A DNA stretch of 64,000 nucleotides from Pseudarthrobacter sp. W1I19 (GTDB lineage Bacteria > Actinomycetota > Actinomycetes > Actinomycetales > Micrococcaceae). Shown one piece after another: positions 55,129-63,604 of this stretch. Within the stretch, counting starts at the first letter, position 1, and each line of letters starts with the position of its first letter. The stretch is taken from NCBI RefSeq assembly GCF_030817835.1, contig NZ_JAUSZR010000001.1:2232001-2296000 (forward strand). Direction: 5' to 3'. The notes beneath the pieces were generated by a model that saw only the letters and a list, made by a program, of their open reading frames with translations, had not been told where the DNA came from and did not search any database. A program made the position numbers and the translations under genes.

Positions 55129-57074
55129 GTCCGCACCGTCCCAGCGCCTGGAACCGTCTCTGCATTCGGGGCATTGCTGCCGCTGCCGGGGCTGCCGGTG
55201 GAAAGCGGCAGCCGGATAATCATCGTCAGCCCTCCCCCTGGAGTCCCCTCGGCCGTAAGGGTCCCCCGCATGGCCTGGACGAAGCCTTGGGCTACGGCCA
55301 GTCCGAGGCCCAGGCCGCTGGCCTGGGGCAGGTCGTCAAGCCGCTGGAACGGCCTGAACATGTCAAGCACCTTCCGCTCGGGTACGCCCGGACCATGATC
55401 AACGATGCGCAGTTCGCCGCAGGGATGCCCCTCAGGGGTCACACCACCCAGCCCGTCCGCCGTCGTGGTTATCGACACTCCCGAACCCGGGGCATGCTTG
55501 AGTGCGTTCTCAAGGATGTTGGCAATGACCCGTTCCAGCAGCCCGCGGTCCGCTTCCACCGGGGGAAGGTTGGCCGGCAGCGCCACCGCCACGGCACCCT
55601 CCGGAAGCCCGCGCAAGGCCGCATCAATTGCCTCGCTCCACCTGACCGGGCCCAGCAGCGGCTCCACCGAACGGGCGGTGATCCGCGACATGTCCAGCAG
55701 GTTCCCCACCAGCGAATCGAGCCGGTCACTGCACGCATCTATGGTCTCCAGCAGCTCCCGCTGCTCAACCGGCGTATAGGCAACGCCATGTTGCAGGAGC
55801 CCGCCGGCCGCGAGTTTGATTCCGGCCAGCGGGGTACGCAGGTCGTGTGAGACGGCCTGCAGGATGGCCGTGCGCATGGTGTTGCCTTCTGCAAGGCGCA
55901 GGATTTCGTGCCGGCTGGCCTCCAGCTGCCGGCGTTCCAGTTGGGCTTTGACATGGACCGCGAAGGCGCCGAGCAGCCTCCGCCCCGCCGCTGGCACCTC
56001 CCTGCCGAACAGGACCAGCCACGTCACAGGGTCCACCTGGACGGTAGTGGTGCCCGGAAGGCCGCGGAGGTCCTGGGCTCCGTCCTGCCAGCCGGAAATA
56101 TCACCGGCTCCCGCCAGGAGGAGCGGCGTGCGCCCGGATTCCTGACCCTTCGGATCCCGATGCCCGGCCGCGGGGAGGTTGCTGACGACGGCTGCCCCGG
56201 AGGCACCGAAGGCATCGAGGGCTTCAGCGAGCAGGCCGTGGAGGGTGTCCTCGGACCGGGATGCCCCCAAGGCGAGATCACCCAGGGTGGCGGCTTCGGC
56301 TTGCGCCCGGGACGCTTCCTTTGAACGCCGGGCTGATCCATCCACCACGCCGGCCACCGCCACCGAGACGCCGACAAATACCGCCAGCGAGAGCAGATCC
56401 TGGGGGTCGTGGATGGCGAGGTCGCCTAGGGGCGGAGTGGAAAAGTAGTTCACCAGCAGGCTGCTCCAGAGAGCACCCGCAACCGCCGGCCACAATCCGC
56501 CCACCAGGGCCACGGCCACGGCGCCCGTCAGCTGAATAAGCACTGCGGTAGCCACACTGTGCTCGAACATGGCCAGGAGGAGCTGCAACAAAGGCGGAAG
56601 AACCGCGGCGAGGGCAAACCCGAACCCCGTCCGCGCCCGGCCCAGTTCCGGCCGCCTCCCCCGGCTGCCGGAGTACCGGACCAGTGGCACCACCTGGACG
56701 TCAATGTCCGCCGCCTCCCGCACCACTTTGGTGTCCACGCCCAGGCTGAAGGGGGCCCGGACCCGGTGACGGCGGGACTGGCCCACCAGGATGTGGGAGG
56801 CCCCTGCAGAGCGGGCGAATTCCACGAGGGCGGCGGCGGCATCGGATGCCGATACCGTGTGATAGCTGCCACCCAGGTCTGCGACCAGGCGGCGCTGGGC
56901 TTCGAGTGCCTGCGGGGACTCCCCCCGGGTCCCGGCCGGGGTGCGCACGTGGACGGCGAGCAGTTCACCGCCAACGCCCCGGTGGAGAAGCCTCGCGGCG
57001 CGGCGCACCAGGAGTTCCCCGTCGTCGTCGCCCTGGAGGCCCACGACGATCCGTTCCATAGCCATGCGCCACAT
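55125..57074 (-). CDS. kdpD: Sensor histidine kinase related to KdpD, lacking the N-terminal KdpD domain
   Basis: A membrane kinase of about 649 residues. From the N-terminus: a USP-like domain (MERIVVGLQG ... ASHILVGQSRRHR, ~1-135), four hydrophobic segments (~150-240), a GAF-like region, HisKA with SHDLRTPLAGIKLAAGGLL, and an ATPase with NILENALKHAP, IVDHGPGVPE and GLGLGLAVAQ. Full-length KdpD proteins carry about 210 more N-terminal residues with a Walker-type ATPase sensor; only about 50 bases of non-coding sequence separate the start from the divergent gene, so that domain is truly absent. Of three ATGs (57074, 57065, 57059), 57074 has the best upstream AGGGTGG. Confidence 0.87.
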   Translation of the reverse strand: MWRMAMERIVVGLQGDDDGELLVRRAARLLHRGVGGELLAVHVRTPAGTRGESPQALEAQRRLVADLGGSYHTVSASDAAAALVEFARSAGASHILVGQSRRHRVRAPFSLGVDTKVVREAADIDVQVVPLVRYSGSRGRRPELGRARTGFGFALAAVLPPLLQLLLAMFEHSVATAVLIQLTGAVAVALVGGLWPAVAGALWSSLLVNYFSTPPLGDLAIHDPQDLLSLAVFVGVSVAVAGVVDGSARRSKEASRAQAEAATLGDLALGASRSEDTLHGLLAEALDAFGASGAAVVSNLPAAGHRDPKGQESGRTPLLLAGAGDISGWQDGAQDLRGLPGTTTVQVDPVTWLVLFGREVPAAGRRLLGAFAVHVKAQLERRQLEASRHEILRLAEGNTMRTAILQAVSHDLRTPLAGIKLAAGGLLQHGVAYTPVEQRELLETIDACSDRLDSLVGNLLDMSRITARSVEPLLGPVRWSEAIDAALRGLPEGAVAVALPANLPPVEADRGLLERVIANILENALKHAPGSGVSITTTADGLGGVTPEGHPCGELRIVDHGPGVPERKVLDMFRPFQRLDDLPQASGLGLGLAVAQGFVQAMRGTLTAEGTPGGGLTMIIRLPLSTGSPGSGSNAPNAETVPGAGTVRT

Positions 57075-57167
57075 TCTGCCACCCTGTCCGGCCCCCGGGT
57101 GCCGCGCGCTCCGCCCGCATTGCATGCAGCGGGCGCTTCAATGGTGCGGCGGCACGGCGCGGGAACG

Positions 57168-57173
57168 TAGGCT
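57168..57173 (+). promoter_or_regulatory. -10 element of the YciO-type gene, leaderless spacing
   Basis: TAGGCT ends seven bases before the ATG at 57181. Confidence 0.5.
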
Positions 57174-57180
57174 CGGGTAC

Positions 57181-57801
57181 ATGGCCAGATACTTTGACGT
57201 TCATCCGCAGGATCCGCAGCCCCGGGCCATCGCCCAGGCAGTACGCATGGTGCTCGACGGCGGGCTGATCGCCTATCCCACGGACTCCTGCTACGCGTTG
57301 GGGGCCCAGCTGGGCAACAAGGACGCCCTGGACCGGATCAGGAGCATCCGCAGCCTGGACGACAAGCACCATTTCACCCTGGTCTGCAAGGATTTCGCCC
57401 AGCTGGGGCAGTTCGTGAACATTGGCAACGACGTCTTCCGCAGCATCAAATCCGTGACGCCCGGGAGCTACACCTTTATCCTGCCGGCCACCAAAGAGGT
57501 TCCGCGGCGGCTCCTGCACCCCAAAAAGAAAACAGTAGGAGTCAGGATCCCGGACAACAGGGTGGTGCAGGCGCTGCTGGCTGAACTCGGTGAGCCCCTG
57601 CTTTCAAGCACGCTGCTGCTGCCGGACGAGGAAGACCCGCTGACCCAGGGTTGGGAGATCAAGGAGCGGCTGGACCACTTGGTGGACGCGGTGATCGATG
57701 CCGGCGACTGCGGGGCTGAGCCCACCACCGTTGTGGATTTCTCCAGTGGTCTGGCTGAGGTGGTCCGGCGCGGTACCGGAGACCCCGCACGCTTCGAATA
57801 G
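57181..57801 (+). CDS. YciO/YrdC/Sua5-family protein (L-threonylcarbamoyladenylate synthase fold)
   Basis: A 206-residue protein of the YciO branch of the YrdC fold, whose members bind or make threonylcarbamoyl-AMP for tRNA t6A modification; YciO itself has an uncertain role. The sequence shows GGLIAYPTDSCYALGAQLG, KHHFTLVCKDF (KRPxxKP-like region), PGSYTFILPA and VGVRIPDN, and the C-terminal SSGLAEVVRRGTGDP. TAGGCT lies seven bases before the ATG, so the message is probably leaderless. It converges with the LigD-polymerase-like gene. Confidence 0.9.
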   Translation: MARYFDVHPQDPQPRAIAQAVRMVLDGGLIAYPTDSCYALGAQLGNKDALDRIRSIRSLDDKHHFTLVCKDFAQLGQFVNIGNDVFRSIKSVTPGSYTFILPATKEVPRRLLHPKKKTVGVRIPDNRVVQALLAELGEPLLSSTLLLPDEEDPLTQGWEIKERLDHLVDAVIDAGDCGAEPTTVVDFSSGLAEVVRRGTGDPARFE

Positions 57802-57805
57802 GCCG

Positions 57806-58828
57806 TCAGTCCTGCTTCCGGGCGCGGCTGGGCTGCACCCGGGGCGGCTCGCCGGGCATTTTGGGGTAATCCGGCGGGAATGGCATCTCCTCGAGCCCGG
57901 CCTTAAGGTCCCGCTCCCACCACTTGAGAAGCGTGTCGATGGTGCCCGATGTGCTGTGCATGTCCGCCCACGGGTCGCCCACGGTTTTGAGCCGGTCCGG
58001 CACGGTCAGGATGGTGAAGTCCTTCGGGTCAGCGGTCTCCAGCTCGTCCCAGGTGATCGGGCAGGAGACCGAAGCGTGCGGCAGCGCACGCGGGCTGTAG
58101 GCGCCGGCGATGGTGCGGTCACGGTTGGCCTGGTTGAAGTCCAGGAAGACCCGCTTCCCCCGTTCTTCCTTCCACCACGCGGTGGTGACCTGCTCCGGCA
58201 TCCGGCGCTCCACTTCCCGGGCGGCGGCAATGACGGCATGCCGCACATCGAGGAACTCCCGCGTGGGCTCGATGGGCGCGTAGACGTGCAGCCCGCGGTT
58301 GCCGGAGGTTTTGATGAAGCAGGTCAGGCCGGCCTCGGCCAGGACCTCCTTCATCACCAGCGCCGCGGGGACGGCGTCCCCAAAGTCTGTGCCCGGCTGC
58401 GGGTCCAAATCGATCCGCAGCTGGTCCGGGTTGTCAGTATTCGCGGTCCGGGAGGGCCAGGGGTGGAAGACCACCGTGTTCATCTGGACAGCCCACACGG
58501 CTGCGGCGGGCTCGTCCAGGATCAGCATCGGATGCGTGCGGGCGCTGGGAAAAACCACCTTCTGCGTCCTGATGAAGTCCGGCGTCCCCTTGGGCGGGTT
58601 CTTTGAGAAGAACATCTCGCCATTGACGTTGTCCGAGTACCTCTGCAGGGCCACCGGCCGGTCCCCGTTGGCCGCGATGAAGGCTTCTCCCATGTCGCAG
58701 ATGTAGCGCGCCAGGTCCAGTTTGGTGAGCCCCAGGTCCGGCCAAAGGACGCGGCTGGGGCTGGAAATGCGCATCTCACGGCCGCCGTCGGGGCCCGGAA
58801 CGGTAATGGTGGTCTGTTCGCTCGCCAT
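57806..58828 (-). CDS. Stand-alone LigD-type polymerase (archaeo-eukaryotic primase fold)
   Basis: A DNA/RNA primase-polymerase of 340 residues, the same size as mycobacterial Prim-PolC/PolD enzymes and without ligase or nuclease domains. The catalytic carboxylates appear in LRIDLDPQPGTDFGD, with TSGNRGLHVYAPI, KRVFLDFNQANRDRTIAGAYS and PWADMHSTSG among the conserved blocks. It probably acts in gap repair or base excision repair with ribonucleotides. TACGTT lies six bases before the ATG at 58828. Confidence 0.92.
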   Translation of the reverse strand: MASEQTTITVPGPDGGREMRISSPSRVLWPDLGLTKLDLARYICDMGEAFIAANGDRPVALQRYSDNVNGEMFFSKNPPKGTPDFIRTQKVVFPSARTHPMLILDEPAAAVWAVQMNTVVFHPWPSRTANTDNPDQLRIDLDPQPGTDFGDAVPAALVMKEVLAEAGLTCFIKTSGNRGLHVYAPIEPTREFLDVRHAVIAAAREVERRMPEQVTTAWWKEERGKRVFLDFNQANRDRTIAGAYSPRALPHASVSCPITWDELETADPKDFTILTVPDRLKTVGDPWADMHSTSGTIDTLLKWWERDLKAGLEEMPFPPDYPKMPGEPPRVQPSRARKQD

Positions 58829-58834
58829 GGGGAC

Positions 58835-58840
58835 AACGTA
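58835..58840 (-). promoter_or_regulatory. -10 element of the LigD-polymerase-like gene, leaderless spacing
   Basis: The minus strand reads TACGTT, ending six bases before the ATG. Confidence 0.45.
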
Positions 58841-58896
58841 CACCCCGGCTGCGGAAACGGGACAGATTTCCGCCCCCGGTCCGGCATGATGGAGGG

Positions 58897-59589
58897 ATGC
58901 CAGCCCCGGAAGTTCCCCTGACCGTTACGGTGGGCGACACCACCGTCACCGCAGCTTATGCCCGCCCCGACAATCCTTCCGCCACGTTGGTGGTTGCCCA
59001 CGGCGCCGGCGCCGGGATGGAGCATCCGTTCCTCACGGGGTTCACGGCGGCACTGAACGGGTTGGGCGTGGCGACGCTGCGCTTCAACTTCCCCTACCGG
59101 GAAGCCGGAAGGAAGTTCCCGGACCGGCCGCCAGTGGCCATCGCGGCGTGGCGTGCTGCCATGGCCGCTGCTGCCGGGCAGGCAGGGAAGCATCAGGACG
59201 CGGGCCCCCTCTGGGCGGCCGGTAAATCCTTTGGCGGCCGGATGGCGTCCATGGCCGTAGCGGACGGTATGGACGCTGCCGGGCTCGTCTACCTGGGTTA
59301 TCCCCTGCATCCGCCGGGCAAGCCGGAGAAGCTGCGGGACGAACATCTGTACGGGCTGGCCGCTCCCATGCTGTTCCTGCAAGGCAGCCGGGACACATTC
59401 GCCACTCCGGAACTCCTGGCCGACGTGGTGTCACGCATCGGCCCCAATGCTGTCCTTCAATGGGTGGAGGGCGGCGACCACTCCTTCGCTGTCGCCGGCA
59501 CCAAGCGCCCCGCCGCTGAGGTGGGTGCTTCGCTGGCCCAGCCCGTGGCCGCATTTATCCGGGACAAGTCCCCGTCAATGCAGTCCTGA
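58897..59589 (+). CDS. Alpha/beta hydrolase, KANL3/Tex30-like
   Basis: A serine hydrolase of 230 residues in the dienelactone-hydrolase-related KANL3/Tex30 group. TLVVAHGAGAGMEHPFL is the oxyanion region, AAGKSFGGRMASMA holds the nucleophile Ser, LFLQGSRDTFATPE the acidic residue and VEGGDHSFAVAG the His. Nothing in the sequence fixes its substrate. CATGAT six bases before the ATG would allow a leaderless message, but GGAGGG immediately upstream could also serve the ribosome. It is divergent from the LigD-type polymerase, 68 bases between starts. Confidence 0.85.
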   Translation: MPAPEVPLTVTVGDTTVTAAYARPDNPSATLVVAHGAGAGMEHPFLTGFTAALNGLGVATLRFNFPYREAGRKFPDRPPVAIAAWRAAMAAAAGQAGKHQDAGPLWAAGKSFGGRMASMAVADGMDAAGLVYLGYPLHPPGKPEKLRDEHLYGLAAPMLFLQGSRDTFATPELLADVVSRIGPNAVLQWVEGGDHSFAVAGTKRPAAEVGASLAQPVAAFIRDKSPSMQS

Positions 59590-59632
59590 TCCAGTATGTA
59601 CTGGGCCCGTCCTCAGACCGGCTCAAAGGGAC

Positions 59633-59788
59633 TTACGCTGCGGCCTCCTCGTGCCACCAGCCTTCCCAGGCGGCGGAGGTCAGGCGGCCTTCCGGGAACT
59701 CGCTGGTTCCGTCTGCGCCGTTCTGGGACCGGCCGTCCTCGAAGCGGCGGCCGTCGAGCAAAAGGTTGAGGCTGTTCAAGAGAAACAT
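59633..59788 (-). CDS. Small protein of 51 residues, unknown
   Basis: Not recognised. A strong ribosome-binding site (GGAAGGACGCAAAA) precedes the ATG at 59788. The protein starts MFLLNSLNLLLDG, continues with an Arg/Asp/Gly-rich middle and ends in AAWEGWWHEEAAA. The amphipathic Leu-rich start and the Trp-rich end are unlike random sequence. It faces the 3' end of the hydrolase gene. Evidence for it being real is the ribosome-binding site and composition only. Confidence 0.6.
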   Translation of the reverse strand: MFLLNSLNLLLDGRRFEDGRSQNGADGTSEFPEGRLTSAAWEGWWHEEAAA

Positions 59789-59912
59789 TTTTGCGTCCTT
59801 CCATGTCTGATGTGGACCACGCTGTCCAGGTAGGAAAGAGCCTAACGGGGGCATGTTTCAGCCCATCGACCAAACGTTTCGGCTGTGTATCTTTGTTCTC
59901 ACGGAGCCTGAA

Positions 59913-59929
59913 AACGCCGGCAAGGCGTT
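59913..59929 (-). terminator. Terminator-like hairpin after hrpB
   Basis: AACGCC (59913-59918) and GGCGTT (59924-59929) form a 6-bp stem 13 bases past the hrpB stop; the minus strand continues with TTTTC. Confidence 0.5.
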
Positions 59930-59941
59930 CCCGGAACGCAG

Positions 59942-62584
59942 CTATTGACGCGGTTTGACGCGTGCGGTGGCGGTGGCCGCCCAGGGATCCTCGGGCCAGG
60001 GGTGCTTGGGGTAGCGCCCGCGCATTTCAGCCCGGACCTGGGCGTAGGGGCCCGACCAGAAGGATGTGAGATCGTCGGTGACGGCCAGGGGGCGCCGGGC
60101 CGGCGACAGCAGGTGGAACAGGACCGGCACGCGGCCGCCCAGGAGCCGGGGTGTTTCCGCCCACCCGAAGCACTCCTGCAACTTGACGGCCACCACCGGG
60201 CGGCCGGTGTGATCCGCGACCTCCGGGTACTCGATCCTGATCCGCGACCCGCTGGGCACCTCAAGCCACTCCGGCGCGAGGTCATCAAGTTGCGCGGCCT
60301 CCGGCCAGGGCAGCAGCCGCCGGAGCGGGTTAGCCAGGTCGATGGAGCGTGCGGCCGCTCCGCCGGCGAGGGCTTCCAGCTCCGGACCGAGCCACTCCTC
60401 GAGCCGCAGCAACAGGGCCTGGTCCGAGACCTCCGGCCACGGACCGCCCAGGCCGTGGTGCAGGAAGGCGAGCCGACGGCGGAGCGCGTCTGCCGCCGTC
60501 GACCATTCCAGGGCGCCGAGTCCTTCCTTTTTTAAAGCCTTCGCGACGGCCACGCGCCCCTCGGCCGGCGACGGCCGGACCGGGGTGGACGACAGGACGA
60601 TCGCTCCGAGGCGCCGGACCTTCCGGGCGGACACGCGGCCGCCGGCAAACCGTGCTTCGACGGCGTCGGTCAGGAGGTGTCCGGCCGCGGCTTCGGCGAG
60701 GTCAGGCATCAGCGGTGCGGCCGACCGGATCACGGCGCCGGTACCGGCGGCATCCCTGCCATCGGCACGGGTTACTTCCGCCACGGCCAGCCACTCGTGA
60801 CCGGACAGGGAGCTGCCGGCGGGCAGCCCGGCGCGGGTTCCGGAGGTCAGGAGGTAGCGGTTGGGCGGGTCGCCGTCCACGCGGCGTGCCACCCGGTCCG
60901 GGAAGGCAAGTGCGACGACGGCTCCCACCACTGCGCTGCCGGTCACCGGTGACGGCAGGACGGGCGAAGCGGAGAGCGGACCGCGCTGCGCCAGGGCAGC
61001 AAGCCGGCGGGTGTCTTCTGCCCAGCGCCGGGCAGCTGCGCCCTTTTCGTCACGGAGCTGTGACAGGAGGCGGGTGAGGTCTGCCCCGGGGGCCCGGTGG
61101 TCAGCCGAGACCAGGGCCACTGCCTCCGCCGCGGCCAGCTGACCGGCGGCCGCCGCTCCGTCAAGCAGCGCCCGGCCGAGCCTGGGATCGGCCGGAATGC
61201 TGGCCAGCAGCCGGCCCGCGCCGGTGATGTGGCCGTCATGCGCCACGGCGCCCAGTTCGCGGAGCACCTCCATCGCGTGGTCCATGGCCTGCCCCGGCGG
61301 CTGGTCCGGCAGCGCGAGGCCTTCACCGCGGGGAGAGCCCCAGGCAGAGAGCAGCAGCGCGGCGCCGGTGAGGTCCGCCACCCTGATTTCCGGCGTGACG
61401 TGGGCAGGGGCTGCGCCGTAGGCCTGCTGGTCGTAGCAGCGCACCACGCGCCCCGGCCCCTGGCGGGCCGCACGTCCCGCCCGTTGATCGGCAGAGGCGC
61501 GGGAGCAGGAAACCGTGACCAGCCCGCTCATGCCCCGCCCGGCGTCGCGGCGGGGCTCGCGGGTCAGGCCGGAGTCAATGACCAGCCGGACACCGGGAAC
61601 AGTGAGGGAGGACTCGGCCAGATCGGTGGAGACAATTATCCGGGCCTTGCCGCCGGGCAACCGGCCGGAAACCGCCAGGTCCTGTTCAGCGGCTGTCACC
61701 TGGCCATGGAGTTCCAGGACGTTAACGGTGGTGCCCAGCTGCCGCCGAAGGTCGGCTGCGACCCGCGAAACCTCCCTCGCACCGGGGAGGAAAACGAGGG
61801 CGTCCGTGGAACCGTCCCCGCTGAGGGCCAGGGTGAACTCCTCCGCGGCCGTCCAGGCCACGTGCTCCAGGAAGGCCGGCGTCACTCCCCTGCCGTCGAG
61901 CCGTGGCCCGGGCGCGGGCCGCCAGTCGGTGTGAAGGGTGTGGAGCACTGACGCGCAGTCCACTACGGGAGCCGGCGCCCCGCCGTCGTCCGCGCTGCCG
62001 CCGCTGTTGGAAAAAAGTGCAGCAAACCGGGGAGCGTCCACGGTTGCGGACATGGCGACGACGGTGAGGTCACCGCGCAGCTCCCGGACCTCGGCGAGCA
62101 TGCCCACCAGCAGGTCCGTTTCCATGCCGCGTTCGTGGACCTCGTCGAGGACCACCGCTGCCGTGCCCTCAAGGCCGGGGTCGGCCAACAAGCGGCGCAA
62201 CAGGATGCCGGGCGTGACGAATTCGACGACGGTTTCCTGGCCCGCCTGCCGCTCGCCGCGCACAGAGTAGCCAATCCGGCCCCCCAGAGCGCTGCCGTCC
62301 AGCACGGCGAGGCGCCTTGCGGCCGCCCGGGCAGCAACGCGGCGGGGCTGGGTAACCACGATCCGCCCGCTGCCGTGTGCCACGAGGTTTGCAAGCAGCG
62401 GCGGGACGAGCGTGGTCTTGCCGGTGCCCGGCGGCGCCTGTATAACTGCTGCCGGTCCTACCCCGCCACTCAGGGCCCGGGTGAGGGCAGGCAATGATTC
62501 CGCAAATGCCAAGCCGGCACCAATGGTCCCGAGATCGAAGGGTTTGGCCGCCAACGGCTGCTGCTGCCTGCCCGAAGAAGTCAT
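59942..62584 (-). CDS. hrpB: ATP-dependent helicase HrpB
   Basis: A DEAH/RHA-type helicase of 880 residues. Walker A is IQAPPGTGKTTLVPPLL, motif Ia VVTQPRRVAARAAARR, motif II LDEVHERG (DEVH), motif III MSATVD and motif VI DQRAGRAARQGPG. The HrpB-specific C-terminal region includes SGSRIRIEYPE and ends with YPKHPWPEDPW. It is unlinked to pilus or type III genes despite the name. The substrate is unknown. The ATG at 62584 follows CACAAT by six bases; a longer Arg-rich upstream extension is rejected. Confidence 0.93.
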   Translation of the reverse strand: MTSSGRQQQPLAAKPFDLGTIGAGLAFAESLPALTRALSGGVGPAAVIQAPPGTGKTTLVPPLLANLVAHGSGRIVVTQPRRVAARAAARRLAVLDGSALGGRIGYSVRGERQAGQETVVEFVTPGILLRRLLADPGLEGTAAVVLDEVHERGMETDLLVGMLAEVRELRGDLTVVAMSATVDAPRFAALFSNSGGSADDGGAPAPVVDCASVLHTLHTDWRPAPGPRLDGRGVTPAFLEHVAWTAAEEFTLALSGDGSTDALVFLPGAREVSRVAADLRRQLGTTVNVLELHGQVTAAEQDLAVSGRLPGGKARIIVSTDLAESSLTVPGVRLVIDSGLTREPRRDAGRGMSGLVTVSCSRASADQRAGRAARQGPGRVVRCYDQQAYGAAPAHVTPEIRVADLTGAALLLSAWGSPRGEGLALPDQPPGQAMDHAMEVLRELGAVAHDGHITGAGRLLASIPADPRLGRALLDGAAAAGQLAAAEAVALVSADHRAPGADLTRLLSQLRDEKGAAARRWAEDTRRLAALAQRGPLSASPVLPSPVTGSAVVGAVVALAFPDRVARRVDGDPPNRYLLTSGTRAGLPAGSSLSGHEWLAVAEVTRADGRDAAGTGAVIRSAAPLMPDLAEAAAGHLLTDAVEARFAGGRVSARKVRRLGAIVLSSTPVRPSPAEGRVAVAKALKKEGLGALEWSTAADALRRRLAFLHHGLGGPWPEVSDQALLLRLEEWLGPELEALAGGAAARSIDLANPLRRLLPWPEAAQLDDLAPEWLEVPSGSRIRIEYPEVADHTGRPVVAVKLQECFGWAETPRLLGGRVPVLFHLLSPARRPLAVTDDLTSFWSGPYAQVRAEMRGRYPKHPWPEDPWAATATARVKPRQ

Positions 62585-62609
62585 TCGTCCATTGTGCCCG
62601 GAACCGGGG

Positions 62610-63194
62610 CTAGGGTTTTCCCTTGCCTTTACCCTTTGTTTCCTTGGCTGGATCCGGCTGAGCTGGTTCTTGTTGGACCGGCGCCGGCACCGGCGCGGGC
62701 ACCGGCGCGGGCACCGGTACGACGACCGGTTGTTCGGGCGCCGGCGCCGGTTCCACGGTTGCATCGGGTGGGGGCGGCTCGGATGCTGTTACCGCAGGAA
62801 CTTCGGGTGCGGGGGCAGACGCTGCCGCAAGCTGGCCAGTGATGTCCGCCCGCACGTCTTCGACTGCGGCTTCGATTCCGCGGTAACGGGACAAGGAGAT
62901 CAGGCCCTGGCCGGCGGCGTCGTTCAGGTCCTTCTCCAGGGCCTCAAGTGCGGCGAGGGCGCCGTCCATCCTGTTTTCTGCTGCCGCCTGGCTGATGTTC
63001 AGGACCCTGACCTGCAGGCCCCGAAGTGTCCCGGCATCAGAATCCGGGGGCCTCAGGAGCGGAGAGGCGGCATACAGAACCACGGCAAGGCAGGCGGCAC
63101 CAGCCAGGGCGGCGGCCGCGCGCCACAGGCCGGAGTTTTTCCGGCCGGGCCGGCCACCACTGCCGGCGGCCAATGCCGGAGCCTCAGGCGGCAT
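62610..63194 (-). CDS. Membrane-anchored protein with Pro/Ala/Val-rich C-terminal tail
   Basis: Not assigned to a family. It has 194 residues: a cytoplasmic Pro/Gly/Arg start, one hydrophobic segment at ~24-47 (LWRAAAALAGAACLAVVLYA), a helical region with coiled-coil character (~55-125), then a low-complexity tail of Pro-Val-Pro-Ala-Pro repeats and a Lys-Gly-Lys-Gly-Lys end. The tail is encoded by a 12-bp tandem repeat at 62677-62712. Its start overlaps the end of the neighbouring membrane protein gene by 11 bases, so they are coupled. Confidence 0.7.
   Translation of the reverse strand: MPPEAPALAAGSGGRPGRKNSGLWRAAAALAGAACLAVVLYAASPLLRPPDSDAGTLRGLQVRVLNISQAAAENRMDGALAALEALEKDLNDAAGQGLISLSRYRGIEAAVEDVRADITGQLAAASAPAPEVPAVTASEPPPPDATVEPAPAPEQPVVVPVPAPVPAPVPAPVQQEPAQPDPAKETKGKGKGKP
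62677..62712. repeat. 12-bp tandem repeat in the tail of the membrane protein gene
   Basis: The unit ACCGGCGCGGGC occurs exactly at 62689-62700 and 62701-62712, preceded by the variant ACCGGCGCCGGC at 62677-62688. It codes for the Pro-Val-Pro-Ala tail and could change length by slippage without shifting the frame. Confidence 0.75.
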
Positions 63195-63582
63195 GCCGGC
63201 CCCGCAGCGGAATCATCGCCGCAGGCCGTGCAGGAAGCGCGGTTACTGGGGCGGTGGCTTCACGGGCAGCGGTTGCTTGGAAAGCAGGTGTTTGGGCGAT
63301 TGCTGCCGGGGCCAGCGCCGCCGGCCGGGCCGGCAGGACGCTGACCGGCGCCGTGTACACAGGAGCCTCAGCAACGTCGGCGGCCGCCCGCCGTGCCAGC
63401 AGCCGCTTGACCGCGACGCGCAGCAGGATGGCGATCGACTGCCCGAGGCCCAGCCCCAGGAGCACGTGGCCTGCAAGATACTGGCCCCCGTGGCCGGCAG
63501 CACCAAAGGGAGCGCTGAGGGCGGCGGCTGCACCGGCTGCTGCGACCACCAATGCCGAAGCGGCAGCGAAAACTGTACCCAT
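63184..63582 (-). CDS. Small Ala-rich membrane protein, unknown
   Basis: Not recognised. It has 132 residues with hydrophobic segments at ~1-23 and ~33-58, separated by a short Gly/His loop, then an Ala/Pro-rich cytoplasmic tail (~75-132) ending RGRHAA. A CAGGAG ribosome-binding site precedes the ATG. It overlaps the next gene by 11 bases and is divergent from the CBS-domain gene, with which it shares a 283-bp upstream region containing repeated motifs. Confidence 0.7.
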   Translation of the reverse strand: MGTVFAAASALVVAAAGAAAALSAPFGAAGHGGQYLAGHVLLGLGLGQSIAILLRVAVKRLLARRAAADVAEAPVYTAPVSVLPARPAALAPAAIAQTPAFQATAAREATAPVTALPARPAAMIPLRGRHAA

Positions 63583-63604
63583 GGCCTACTCCTGTCTCAA
63601 TTAA

